A stretch of 64,000 bases of DNA from VAZQ01 sp046733355 (GTDB lineage: Bacteria; Pseudomonadota; Alphaproteobacteria; Rhizobiales; Xanthobacteraceae). Below are positions 24,129 through 32,622 of this stretch, one piece after another (within the stretch, counting starts at the first letter, position 1; each line of letters begins with the position of its first letter). The DNA is taken from assembly GCA_046733355.1 (NCBI GenBank), contig JBKPOZ010000173.1, positions 1-64,000 on the forward strand, written 5' to 3'. Both the position numbers and the translations under genes were made by a program. Below the pieces are notes generated by a model. That model was not told where the DNA came from, searched no databases, and was given only the letters and a program-made list of their open reading frames with translations.

Positions 24129-25082
24129 GTGCGCATCCCGCGCCAGCTTGTTCTATCAAGCCTCGCTTGTCTCGTCCTGACGCTCGCGCCCCCGGCAGCG
24201 CGCGCCGAGTACCCGGAGCGTCCCATCGAGCTGATTGTTCCTTGGGGACCAGGCGGTGGCGCGGATCAACTTGCACGTCTCGTGAGCAAGCTGGCGGAGC
24301 CGCTGCTCGGCCAGGGCATTCCGGTGGTTAACGTGCCCGGCGCGACCGGCGCAACCGGCATGGTCAAGCTTCTCTCCGCACCCGCCGACGGATATTCGAC
24401 CGCCATCTACATCGCTGACACGCACGTGCTCCTTGCCGGAAAAAACCCGCGCTGGAGCATGAATGACATCACCCCGGTCGCGGTGATGCTCCAGGGGCCG
24501 TCGTTCATTTTCGTTGCCGAGGGAAGCCGTTTCAAAACCTGGCAGGACTTCGAAAGCGAAGCGCGCGCCAACCCCGGCAAGCTGAAGATCGCAACGCTTG
24601 GCTTTGGCAGCGTCGACGACTTGTCGATCGGCACAATCGAGCGCAGCAAAGGCTTGAAGTTTGTGCAGGTGCCGTTCGCCAAGCCAAGCGAACGCTACGT
24701 CTCAATCCTCGGCAACCATGCAGACGCGCTCTATGAGCAGGCCGGCGACGTCGCATCCTTCCTCAATAATCACCAGATGCGCCCGTTGCTGATTTTCGGA
24801 AAGGAGCGCCTGGGCGCGTTCAAGGACACGCCATCCTCCTATGACCTGGGCATCCATGTGGCATTGCCCCAGTTCCGTTCCATCGTCGTGCGCGCCGGCA
24901 CCCCCGCGAACGTCGTACAGAAGCTGTCCGATGTCTTGAGCAGGATCGCGCAGACCGACGAATACAGGAAATTCTTAGCCGATCAGTTTGCACATTCGGA
25001 CAGCTTCAAGGGCGCGGCGGAGGCGGGCCCGTTCGTCGCTCAACAGCTCGATGAGATGAAGAACGCCATGGCGCCGAAATAG
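24129..25082 (+). CDS. tctC: Tripartite tricarboxylate-type transporter substrate-binding protein (Bug/TctC)
   Basis: The 317-residue periplasmic protein has a signal peptide ending in ARA-EYPERP (about residue 26). It has the Bug-family motifs YPERPIELIVPWGPGGGADQLAR and GATGATGMVKLLSAPADGYS. The start is GTG at 24129, preceded by GGGAGGA; an overlapping ATG is in another frame. It works with TctB and TctA, which follow directly. TTT systems import di- and tricarboxylates with high affinity; beside xsc and sauS the ligand is likely a C2 sulfonate such as sulfoacetate. That assignment is from context only. Confidence 0.92.
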   Translation: MRIPRQLVLSSLACLVLTLAPPAARAEYPERPIELIVPWGPGGGADQLARLVSKLAEPLLGQGIPVVNVPGATGATGMVKLLSAPADGYSTAIYIADTHVLLAGKNPRWSMNDITPVAVMLQGPSFIFVAEGSRFKTWQDFESEARANPGKLKIATLGFGSVDDLSIGTIERSKGLKFVQVPFAKPSERYVSILGNHADALYEQAGDVASFLNNHQMRPLLIFGKERLGAFKDTPSSYDLGIHVALPQFRSIVVRAGTPANVVQKLSDVLSRIAQTDEYRKFLADQFAHSDSFKGAAEAGPFVAQQLDEMKNAMAPK

Positions 25083-25090
25083 TCAGCAAC

Positions 25091-25633
25091 ATGGACAAGG
25101 CGCTGTTTCGCTCCACCTTGCCTTACCTGATCGGGCTCGCCATCGCGGCCGCGCTCTACATCGATGCTGGAACATTCGAGTACACGGCACGGCCGGGCGC
25201 GCTTGGCCCGGACGCCTGGCCGCGCCTCGCCATCCTCCTCATGGGGGGCTCGTGTGTGTTCGAGCTGGCCCGGCGCGTGATGGTTGCCAACAAGGATGCG
25301 ACCGGTTTTCTCGAAGCATTCGATCGTGAGCCCGCAACCGAGGAAGCCCAGCCGGTCTATCCGCGTCTGGTCATCGGCGGCGTGGCGCTGATGGGATTAT
25401 ACGCGGTGCTTGTTCCGGTCTTCGGCTTCATTGTTGCGACATTCTTCTTCCTTGCGGCGTTCATGTATGTGGGCGGGTATCGCGCACACGGTGCGATTTG
25501 GGCTGCCAGCACCGCAGTCACGCTGTTCTGTGGAATTCTTTTTCTGCGCATTGCCTACGTGTCGCTGCCGCGCGGCATCGAGCCGTTTGATCGTGTGACC
25601 GACGTTTTCCTCGCCATCCCGAGTCTGTGGTGA
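25091..25633 (+). CDS. tctB: Tripartite tricarboxylate-type transporter small membrane subunit TctB
   Basis: The 180-residue protein has four hydrophobic segments: LIGLAIAAALYI near the start, LAILLMGGSCVFELARRVM, VIGGVALMGLYAVLVPVFGFIVATFFFLAAFMYV, and AVTLFCGILFLRIAYV. The GPDAWPRL motif at about residues 37-45 is typical of TctB. It has an N-in layout and joins TctA in the membrane. It lies eight bases after tctC and seven before tctA, in one operon. Confidence 0.92.
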   Translation: MDKALFRSTLPYLIGLAIAAALYIDAGTFEYTARPGALGPDAWPRLAILLMGGSCVFELARRVMVANKDATGFLEAFDREPATEEAQPVYPRLVIGGVALMGLYAVLVPVFGFIVATFFFLAAFMYVGGYRAHGAIWAASTAVTLFCGILFLRIAYVSLPRGIEPFDRVTDVFLAIPSLW

Positions 25634-25640
25634 GCGCATA

Positions 25641-27164
25641 ATGGATATCGTTACGCAGCTGGCCGCGGGTTTCGTGCACTGCCTCACGCCGCTTAACCTT
25701 GCCATGCTGTTCATCGGCATCGTCATCGGCCTGCTCATCGGCGTGCTTCCAGGATTGACACTGGTGATGGGCGTCGCGCTGGCTCTGCCGTTCACCTACA
25801 AAATGGACGTCACCGCCTCCATTGTTCTGCTCAGCGCCATGTACGTCTCCGGAACGTACGGGGGCGCGTTTACGGCGATTCTTTTCCGCATCCCGGGCGA
25901 GCCGATCGATGTGCCCATGCTATGGGACGGTTACACCATGGGCCGCAAAGGCAGGCCCGCCAAGGCGCTGGGCTGGACGCTCGTGGCGGCGCTGGGAGGC
26001 GGGCTGCTGTCCGCAGTCGTCATGGTCGCACTCACGCAGCCCCTTGCCACATTCGCGCTGCGGTTTTCCTCACCGGAATATTTCGTCATCGTCATGTTCG
26101 GTCTGCTCAGCGTCGTGGCGATCGGCAGAGGCTCGCTGGCCAATGCCTTCATCAGCATGAGCGTGGGCCTCCTGATCTCGTCGGTGGGCGTCGATCCGAT
26201 GTACGGGACCTATCGTTTCACGTTCGGGTTGCCCATTCTCGCCGACGGAATCGAATTTCTCGTCGTCATGGTCGGCGCCTACGGGGTCGGCGAGGTGCTC
26301 ACGCGTCTTGAGAGCGGGTTCGGCACAAAGCCGGTCGACAAGATCTCGAATGCGCGCACCGAGCTTCCCACGCTCAAGGAGCTCAAGGACATCAAGGGTA
26401 TGTTTTTTCGATCGTCCGTCGTCGGCGATCTGATCGGTCTTCTGCCCGGCGCCGGCGCCACCATTGCGTCTTTCGTGAGCTATGGGATCGAGGCGAGATT
26501 CGGCAGGAAACGGGATCAGATGGGGACCGGCATCGCCGAAGGGATCGTCGCGCCCCAGGCCGCGGCGACCGCGTCGGTCGGCGGCGCCATGGTTCACCTG
26601 TTGGCACTCGGTATTCCGGGGAGCGGCGCCACCGCGGTCATCCTCGGAGCCTTCATGCTGCACGGCATTCAGCCCGGCCCCCAGGTCCTCGTGAGCTCAG
26701 CCGGTATGGTATACACCGTCTTCGCGTCGCTCTTTCTCGGCCTCGCGCTCATGTGCGCCATCGGATATTTCGCGATCCGGCCGCTGGTGAAAATTCTCGA
26801 CTTTCCCGAAGCAGTCGTTTCCGCCTACGTGCTCATTCTCTGCTTCATCGGCGCTTTGTCGATCCGTAACAACGTCACCGACCTGTGGCTCATCATCGTA
26901 TTCGGTGTGCTGGGCTACGGTTTCGAGCGTCTGAAATTTCCCATATCACCTCTGGTATTGGGCGCCATTCTTGGCCCGATTGCCGAGGAAGCTTTCATGA
27001 ACACCATGATCAGTTTTTCCAATGACTGGACCGTGTTTTTCACCCGTCCCATTTCGGGCACCATCGTCGCCTTGACGGCGATCGTGCTTTTGCTTCCATT
27101 CGTGCAGCATCTGATGCAGCGCGTTGCGCGCGGCTTCCGGCTGCAGCAAAGCGAGCCAAGATAA
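25641..27164 (+). CDS. tctA: Tripartite tricarboxylate-type transporter large membrane subunit TctA
   Basis: The 507-residue protein has about 12 transmembrane helices. It carries both duplicated TctA motifs: GVLPGLTLVMGVALALPFTY and later GLLPGAGATIASFVSYGIEARF, plus GIPGSGATAVILGAFMLHGIQPGP. It forms the channel of the TTT system, probably driven by cation gradients. Xsc is encoded 27 bases downstream, so transport and catabolism are linked in one transcript. Confidence 0.95.
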   Translation: MDIVTQLAAGFVHCLTPLNLAMLFIGIVIGLLIGVLPGLTLVMGVALALPFTYKMDVTASIVLLSAMYVSGTYGGAFTAILFRIPGEPIDVPMLWDGYTMGRKGRPAKALGWTLVAALGGGLLSAVVMVALTQPLATFALRFSSPEYFVIVMFGLLSVVAIGRGSLANAFISMSVGLLISSVGVDPMYGTYRFTFGLPILADGIEFLVVMVGAYGVGEVLTRLESGFGTKPVDKISNARTELPTLKELKDIKGMFFRSSVVGDLIGLLPGAGATIASFVSYGIEARFGRKRDQMGTGIAEGIVAPQAAATASVGGAMVHLLALGIPGSGATAVILGAFMLHGIQPGPQVLVSSAGMVYTVFASLFLGLALMCAIGYFAIRPLVKILDFPEAVVSAYVLILCFIGALSIRNNVTDLWLIIVFGVLGYGFERLKFPISPLVLGAILGPIAEEAFMNTMISFSNDWTVFFTRPISGTIVALTAIVLLLPFVQHLMQRVARGFRLQQSEPR

Positions 27165-27190
27165 TCCACGGAATCGCAGGAGCAGGTTCG

Positions 27191-28966
27191 ATGAAAATGA
27201 CGACCGAAGAGGCCTTCGTAAAAGTGCTGCAGATGCATGGCATTGAGCATGTGTTCGGCATCATCGGCTCGGCCTTCATGCCGATCTCCGACCTTTTTCC
27301 GGCGGCCGGCATCACCTTCTGGGATGTTGCCCACGAAGCCAATGGCGCGCTGATCTGCGACGGCTTCACGCGCTCGACCGGCAAGATGGGGATGGTGATC
27401 GCGCAGAACGGTCCCGGCATCACTAATTTCGTCACCGCGATAAAGACGGCCTACTGGAATCACACGCCGATGCTGCTGGTAACGCCGCAGGCCGCGAACA
27501 AGACGATCGGCCAGGGCGGCTTTCAGGAAGTCGAGCAAATGGCGCTGTTCCGCGACATGGTCGGATATCAGGAAGAGGTGCGCGATCCTTCGCGCATTGC
27601 CGAAGTGCTCAATCGCGTGATTTCGAAAGCCAAGCGTCTGTCGGCGCCGGCGCAGATCAACGTGCCGCGCGACTATTGGACTCAGGTCGTGGACATCAAT
27701 CTGCCGGCGATCATTGACTTCGAGCCGCCGGCCGGAGGCGCGCACGCCATCAGCGAGGCGGCAAAGCTGCTCTGTGGAGCGAAATTCCCGGTGATCCTTT
27801 CAGGCGCAGGCGTCGTGCTTGCCAACGCAATTCCCGAATGCGTCGCGCTTGCCGAGAGGCTCGATGCGCCTGTCTGCAACAACTATCAGCACAACGACAG
27901 CTTTCCGGGCAGCCATCGACTGGCGGTCGGGCCGCTCGGCTATAACGGATCGAAAGCCGCGATGGAGCTCATCGCCAAGGCTGACGTGGTGCTCGCGCTC
28001 GGCACGCGGCTCAATCCGTTCTCGACCTTGCCGGGCTACGGCATCGATTATTGGCCGAAGAATGCGAAGGTCATCCAGGTCGACATCAATCCTGACCGCA
28101 TCGGACTGACGAAGCCGGTTACGGTCGGCATCTGCGGCGATGCGAAGCTCGTGACCAAAGGCATTCTTGCTCAGCTGGCGCCATCGGCGGGAAATGCCGG
28201 GCGCGAGGAGCGCAAAGCGCTGATTCATACGACGAGGTCCAAGTGGTTGCAGACCCTTTCGAGCATGGATCATGAGGATGATGACCCGGGCACCACCTGG
28301 AACGAGGACGCACGCAAACGCGAGCCTGACCGCATGTCGCCGCGGCAGGCGTGGCGAGCCATCCAGGCTGGACTGCCGAAGGACGCGATTATCTCGAGTG
28401 ACATCGGCAACAATTGTGCTATCGGCAACGCCTATCCGACATTCGATCAGGCCCGCAAATATCTGGCGCCCGGCCTGTTCGGACCATGCGGCTACGGGTT
28501 TCCCTCGATCATCGGCGCCAAGATCGGCAATCCCGACACGCCTTGCGTCGGTTTCGCTGGTGACGGCGCGTTCGGAATTTCCATGAACGAGATGACGTCG
28601 ATTGGCCGCGAGGAGTGGCCCGGCATCACCATGGTGGTGTTTCGCAACTATCAGTGGGGCGCCGAAAAACGTAACTCCATCCTCTGGTACAGCAACAATT
28701 TCGTCGGCACCGAGCTGAACCCGCATCTGAGCTATGCCAAGCTTGCCGAAGGATGCGGTCTTAAAGGCGTCACGGTCCGCACCCAGCGCGAGCTCACTGA
28801 TGCGCTGCGCGAATCGTGCGAAGCGCAGAAGAAGCGGGTGACTACGTTCATCGAGGTGATCTTGAACCAGGAGTTGGGCGAACCGTTCCGGCGTGACGCC
28901 ATGAAGGCGCCGACGGTGGTGGCCGGCATCCGGCGCGAGGATATGCGCCCGCAGCAGGCGGCGTAG
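27191..28966 (+). CDS. xsc: Sulfoacetaldehyde acetyltransferase Xsc
   Basis: Xsc is a thiamine diphosphate enzyme that cleaves sulfoacetaldehyde with phosphate to sulfite and acetyl phosphate. This 591-residue protein has the Xsc N-terminus MTTEEAFVKVLQMHGIEHVFGIIGSAFMPISDLFP. AQNGPGITNFVTAIKTAYWNHTP and TPQAANKTIGQGGFQEVEQMALF are also seen, all characteristic of Xsc rather than of acetolactate synthase. The ThDP-Mg site is GDGAFGISMNEM...FRNYQWG. Length fits the family. It sits between the TTT genes and sauS, and pta is nearby. It is the key gene that names the pathway. Confidence 0.97.
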   Translation: MKMTTEEAFVKVLQMHGIEHVFGIIGSAFMPISDLFPAAGITFWDVAHEANGALICDGFTRSTGKMGMVIAQNGPGITNFVTAIKTAYWNHTPMLLVTPQAANKTIGQGGFQEVEQMALFRDMVGYQEEVRDPSRIAEVLNRVISKAKRLSAPAQINVPRDYWTQVVDINLPAIIDFEPPAGGAHAISEAAKLLCGAKFPVILSGAGVVLANAIPECVALAERLDAPVCNNYQHNDSFPGSHRLAVGPLGYNGSKAAMELIAKADVVLALGTRLNPFSTLPGYGIDYWPKNAKVIQVDINPDRIGLTKPVTVGICGDAKLVTKGILAQLAPSAGNAGREERKALIHTTRSKWLQTLSSMDHEDDDPGTTWNEDARKREPDRMSPRQAWRAIQAGLPKDAIISSDIGNNCAIGNAYPTFDQARKYLAPGLFGPCGYGFPSIIGAKIGNPDTPCVGFAGDGAFGISMNEMTSIGREEWPGITMVVFRNYQWGAEKRNSILWYSNNFVGTELNPHLSYAKLAEGCGLKGVTVRTQRELTDALRESCEAQKKRVTTFIEVILNQELGEPFRRDAMKAPTVVAGIRREDMRPQQAA

Positions 28967-29021
28967 CACTGAGTCTTGTTTGACCGTTTGTTTGAGGCCT
29001 GGCGGCAAACTCGGCGAAGTT

Positions 29022-29113
29022 CCCTCTCCCATAGGGAGAGGGTTAGGGTGAGGGGCTAAAGCACCTGATGTAACCCCCTCACCCCAACCCTCTCCCCGAC
29101 GATGGGGAGAGGG
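29022..29113. repeat. Palindromic repeat, CCCTCTCCC / GGGAGAGGG family
   Basis: ccctctcccatagggagagggttagggtgagggg pairs with cccctcaccccaaccctctccccgacgatggggagaggg to form a long cruciform with two tip hairpins. A near-identical copy is found at 41271. It separates xsc from sauS. If it ends transcription, sauS would need its own promoter. Confidence 0.8.
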
Positions 29114-29168
29114 GGGCGCGCCGGAGTTTCTTGCCTGCGATTAGCTACACAATTGCGGAGAGCTGAGC

Positions 29169-30593
29169 ATGACGGTCGCAGCGAAACCAAAACCGGAGTC
29201 GAGTGTATCCGAGGTGGTCCAGGGACTCGTTCACCGCGCGCGCGCTGCCATGGAAAGCTTTGCGCAGGCCGATCAGGCGCGAGTCGATGAAGCGGTGACG
29301 GCGCTCGCCTGGTCGCTCTACAAGCCGGAGCATGCAAAGGAGCTGGCGGCGCTCGCAGTGGCCGACACCGGCCTCGGCAACGTGCCGGACAAGGTCATCA
29401 AGAAGCAACGCAAAACCTTCGGCACGTTGCGCGATCTCCTCCGCGTAAAGACCGTCGGCGTCATCGAGGAGGACAAAGCGCGCGGTATCGTCAAATACGC
29501 CAAGCCCGTCGGCGTTGTCGCCGCCATCACCCCTTCGACCAATCCAGGCGCCACGCCGGTGAACAAGGCGATGATGGCCATCAAGGGCCGCAACGCCATT
29601 ATCATCGCCGCTTCCCCCGCCGGAATGAAAACGACCGGGCGCACAGTCGATTACATGCGCGCGGAGCTCAAGAAAATTGGCTTGCCCGAGAACCTCGTGC
29701 AAATCCTGCCGCCGCCGGCCTCGAAGGAGATGACGCAGGCGCTGATGCAGCAAGCTGACCTGGTCGTCGCCACCGGGTCCGCGGACAACGTGCGCCGTGC
29801 CTACTCGAGCGGAACGCCGGCCATTGGCGTGGGCACCGGCAACGTGCCGGTCATTATCGACGAAACCGCGGACCTCGACGATGCGGCGCAAAAGATCTGC
29901 GCTTCGAAAATCTTTGATAACGCGACCTCCTGCTCATCAGAGAACTCCGTCGTCGTTCTGGACGCAATCCATGAGCAGGCGATCGCTGCGCTCGAGCGCG
30001 CCGGCGGTTACATGGCTTCTCCGCTTGAAAAGGAGCGGATCCAGCGCACCCTGTGGCAGGACGGCAAGCTCAATCGTCATCTGATTGCGCGCGATGCCGA
30101 TGTGCTCGCGCGCGCATTCGCTCTGCCCGCGACAGCCGAGCAGAAGAAATTCTTCATGGTCGAGGAGAGCGGCGTCGGCCGCAGTTTCCCGTTCTCAGGC
30201 GAGAAGCTGTCGCTGGTGCTTACCGTCTACCGAGCAAAGGATTTCGAAGCCGCCATGGCGCGCGTCAAAGAAATCCTCGCGCATCAGGGGCGCGGTCATT
30301 CCTGCGGGCTTCATACCAAGAAGCTTGATCGTGCGGAAAAACTGGCGGAAGAGCTCGACGTGGTGCGCGTGCTCGTCAATCAGGCGCACACCTTCGGCAA
30401 TGGTGGCGGCTTCGACAACGGGCTCAACTTCACCTTGAGCATGGGATGCGGCACCTGGGGCGGCAACAGCATCACCGAGAACCTCAACTACCGGAATTTC
30501 ATCAATATCACCCACCTGGTGACCACGATTCCCGAGGACAAGCCGTCCGAAGAAGAGCTGTTTGGCCGCTACTGGGCCAAATACGGCCGCTAG
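29169..30593 (+). CDS. sauS: CoA-acylating sulfoacetaldehyde dehydrogenase SauS
   Basis: The 474-residue protein belongs to the CoA-acylating aldehyde dehydrogenases (EutE/PduP/AdhE-like). It has GVVAAITPSTNPGATPVNKAMMAIKGRNAIII at 115-146, GVGTGNVPVIID, and the catalytic Cys255 in FDNATSCSSENSVVV. The GHSCGLHTKK and HTFGNGGGFDNG...MGCGTWGGNS blocks match SauS of Cupriavidus and the sulfonate pathways. In the catabolic direction it reduces sulfoacetyl-CoA to sulfoacetaldehyde for Xsc. The ligase genes follow within eight bases, which supports that role. GGAGAGCTGAGC precedes the start. Confidence 0.9.
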   Translation: MTVAAKPKPESSVSEVVQGLVHRARAAMESFAQADQARVDEAVTALAWSLYKPEHAKELAALAVADTGLGNVPDKVIKKQRKTFGTLRDLLRVKTVGVIEEDKARGIVKYAKPVGVVAAITPSTNPGATPVNKAMMAIKGRNAIIIAASPAGMKTTGRTVDYMRAELKKIGLPENLVQILPPPASKEMTQALMQQADLVVATGSADNVRRAYSSGTPAIGVGTGNVPVIIDETADLDDAAQKICASKIFDNATSCSSENSVVVLDAIHEQAIAALERAGGYMASPLEKERIQRTLWQDGKLNRHLIARDADVLARAFALPATAEQKKFFMVEESGVGRSFPFSGEKLSLVLTVYRAKDFEAAMARVKEILAHQGRGHSCGLHTKKLDRAEKLAEELDVVRVLVNQAHTFGNGGGFDNGLNFTLSMGCGTWGGNSITENLNYRNFINITHLVTTIPEDKPSEEELFGRYWAKYGR

Positions 30594-30601
30594 TGCCCCG
30601 C

Positions 30602-31729
30602 ATGAATTTCGAGGAGCACGCGGCGAAGTCGCTGGTGCTGATGCCCGCCGGTATAACGGTCCCAAGGGGCATATTGTGCAGCACTCCGGTCGAAACAGCA
30701 GATGCTGTGCGGGCAATCGGGCCCGCCGTGATCAAGGCACAAGTTGCTGCCGGCAAGCGTGGCAAGGCGGGTGGCATTCGCCGGGCCAACACGCCGGAGG
30801 AAGCGCAGCACGCCGCTGCTGCGATCCTGGGCATGACCATCGGCGAGTACAAAGTCGAACGCCTCCTGGTCGAGCAGCAGGCGCAGATTGCACGCGAATT
30901 CTATGCCGCGGTGCTCCACGATACGGCGGCGCGCAAGCCCCTTGTGCTCTTCTCGACCGAAGGCGGCATGGACATCGAGGAAGTCGCCGCTGGCAGGCCT
31001 GATGCGATTAAGCGATTATTTGTTGACATCGAGAGCACGCCGGGAGCGGTCGATTTTGCGCTGATGCTTGCCGGGCTGGCGCTTGGCGGTGTGGAACGAG
31101 ACATCGCCGATATTCTCGCGCGCCTCTATGCCGCTTACCGGCAGCGTGATGCCGAGTTGCTCGAAATCAACCCGCTTGCGCACCTCAAAGACGGGCGCCT
31201 GCTCGCGCTTGACTGCAAATTCGTCCTCGACGATGGCGCAACCTTCCGGCAGCAGGATCTCGTCTCGTTCGCGTCCCCTGCTCCGATGACGGCGCTCGAA
31301 CAACGTGCCGCAGAAAACGAGCTGAAATTCATCCAGCTCGACGGCAATGTCGGCGTGCTGGCGAACGGGGCCGGGCTGACCATGACCACCATGGATGTGA
31401 TTCGCCATTTCGGCGGCCGCCCCGCCAATTTTCTGGAAATCGGCGGCGAAGCCTATACCAAATCGGCGGTTGCGCTGGATCTGGTTCTTTCCAATCCAGG
31501 CGTGAAAAGTCTGGTCATCAATTTCTGCGGCGCGTTTGCCCGCACCGACGTCATGGCCGAAGGCGTGGTGCAGGCGTGGCAGGCGCGCAGGCCGGACATC
31601 CCGGTGTTCTTTTCCATTCACGGCACCGGCGAAGATGCAGCCATTGCGCTCGTGCGCGGCCGGCTCGGCATTGAGCCCTATGATCTCATGGAAGACGCGA
31701 TCGCGGCAGCGGTGCAGGCAGCGCAATGA
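30602..31729 (+). CDS. sauC: SucC-like ATP-grasp subunit of an ADP-forming acyl-CoA ligase (candidate sulfoacetate-CoA ligase beta, SauC)
   Basis: The 375-residue protein has the layout of succinyl-CoA synthetase beta: an ATP-grasp region starting MNFEEHAAKSLVLMPAGITVPRG, VIKAQVAAGKRGKAGGIRRA, and LLEINPLAHLKDGRLLALDCKFVLDD. A CoA-ligase domain follows with NVGVLANGAGLTMTTMDVI and GGRPANFLEIGGEAY. True SucC proteins are similar but are normally encoded in the TCA cluster with sucAB and mdh. Here the pair follows sauS, as sauCD does in Bilophila wadsworthia. The start 30602 is eight bases after the sauS stop, with no strong ribosome binding site. Function is inferred from context. Confidence 0.8.
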   Translation: MNFEEHAAKSLVLMPAGITVPRGILCSTPVETADAVRAIGPAVIKAQVAAGKRGKAGGIRRANTPEEAQHAAAAILGMTIGEYKVERLLVEQQAQIAREFYAAVLHDTAARKPLVLFSTEGGMDIEEVAAGRPDAIKRLFVDIESTPGAVDFALMLAGLALGGVERDIADILARLYAAYRQRDAELLEINPLAHLKDGRLLALDCKFVLDDGATFRQQDLVSFASPAPMTALEQRAAENELKFIQLDGNVGVLANGAGLTMTTMDVIRHFGGRPANFLEIGGEAYTKSAVALDLVLSNPGVKSLVINFCGAFARTDVMAEGVVQAWQARRPDIPVFFSIHGTGEDAAIALVRGRLGIEPYDLMEDAIAAAVQAAQ

Positions 31730-32622
31730 TCGTGCGCAAGCACAACAAGGTGGTCGTGCTCGGCATCAGCGGGCGGCAAGGCACGTTCTGGACGGAAAAG
31801 ATGCTTGCCTACGGCACACAGGTCGTCGCCGGCGTGCATCCGAAGCGCGCGGGCGAGCGTCACTGCAATGTGCCGATCTTTGCGTCGACCCTCGACGCCG
31901 TGCGGGAAACCGGCGCCGATGTTGCGGTGCTGTTCATTCCTCCCGCGAATGCGCGGGAGGCAGCGATTTCAGCAAGTGAAGCAGGCATCAAGCTCCTGGT
32001 CGTGCTCACGGAGCACATTCCGGCGCAGGATTTCATGATCATGCATGCGGTGGCTACCCGAAACGGCACCCGCATTATCGGCCCCAACACCTCCGGGCTT
32101 GTCACACCGGGCGAGTGCTTCGTCGGCATCATGCCGGCATTCGAACCGAGTGTGTTCAAGCCCGGCCCGGTTGGCGTGATTTCACGCAGCGGCAGCCTTG
32201 GCACGCTCATGTGCCTCAAGCTCACGCAATCGGGCATCGGCCAGTCGGCCTTCATCGGCATTGGCGGCGATCCGATGCTGGGCACCACGACGCGCGAGGC
32301 GCTGGCCGCGCTCGACCGTGACCCGAAAACCGAGGCGGTCGTCATCGTCGGCGAAATCGGCGGCACCATGGAAGAAGACGCGGCCGAATACGCCAGAATG
32401 ATGCGCAAGCCGGTTGCCGCCTTCATCGCCGGAGCCGCCTCCCCGCCGGGCAAGAAAATGGGCCACGCAGGCGCGATCGTCAGCGGCAATCGAGGCAGTT
32501 ATGCGGGCAAGCGCAAGGCGCTGGAGGCCGCCGGCGTGATCGTCGTTCACACGCCCGCGCAGATCGCAGACGCCTTGACCCGCCGAGGCGCGACTGCACT
32601 TATCGGCGCGTGTCCTGCATGA
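31726..32622 (+). CDS. sauD: SucD-like subunit of an ADP-forming acyl-CoA ligase (candidate SauD)
   Basis: The 298-residue protein matches succinyl-CoA synthetase alpha: the CoA-binding Rossmann fold VVVLGISGRQGTFWTEKMLAYG, GPNTSGLVTPGE, GVISRSGSLGT, and the active-site His247 in KKMGHAGAIVSG that is phosphorylated during catalysis. It overlaps sauC by four bases (ATGATC), so the subunits are coupled. The pair should make an acyl-CoA with ATP giving ADP and phosphate. Sulfoacetate is the substrate suggested by sauS and xsc. The 3' end overlaps the convergent GMC gene by 23 bases. Confidence 0.82.
   Translation: MIVRKHNKVVVLGISGRQGTFWTEKMLAYGTQVVAGVHPKRAGERHCNVPIFASTLDAVRETGADVAVLFIPPANAREAAISASEAGIKLLVVLTEHIPAQDFMIMHAVATRNGTRIIGPNTSGLVTPGECFVGIMPAFEPSVFKPGPVGVISRSGSLGTLMCLKLTQSGIGQSAFIGIGGDPMLGTTTREALAALDRDPKTEAVVIVGEIGGTMEEDAAEYARMMRKPVAAFIAGAASPPGKKMGHAGAIVSGNRGSYAGKRKALEAAGVIVVHTPAQIADALTRRGATALIGACPA

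Noticed and set aside
27191..28966. Acetolactate synthase instead of Xsc
   Set aside because: The N-terminal and central blocks are Xsc-specific, no ilvH small subunit follows, and SauS and Pta are neighbours.
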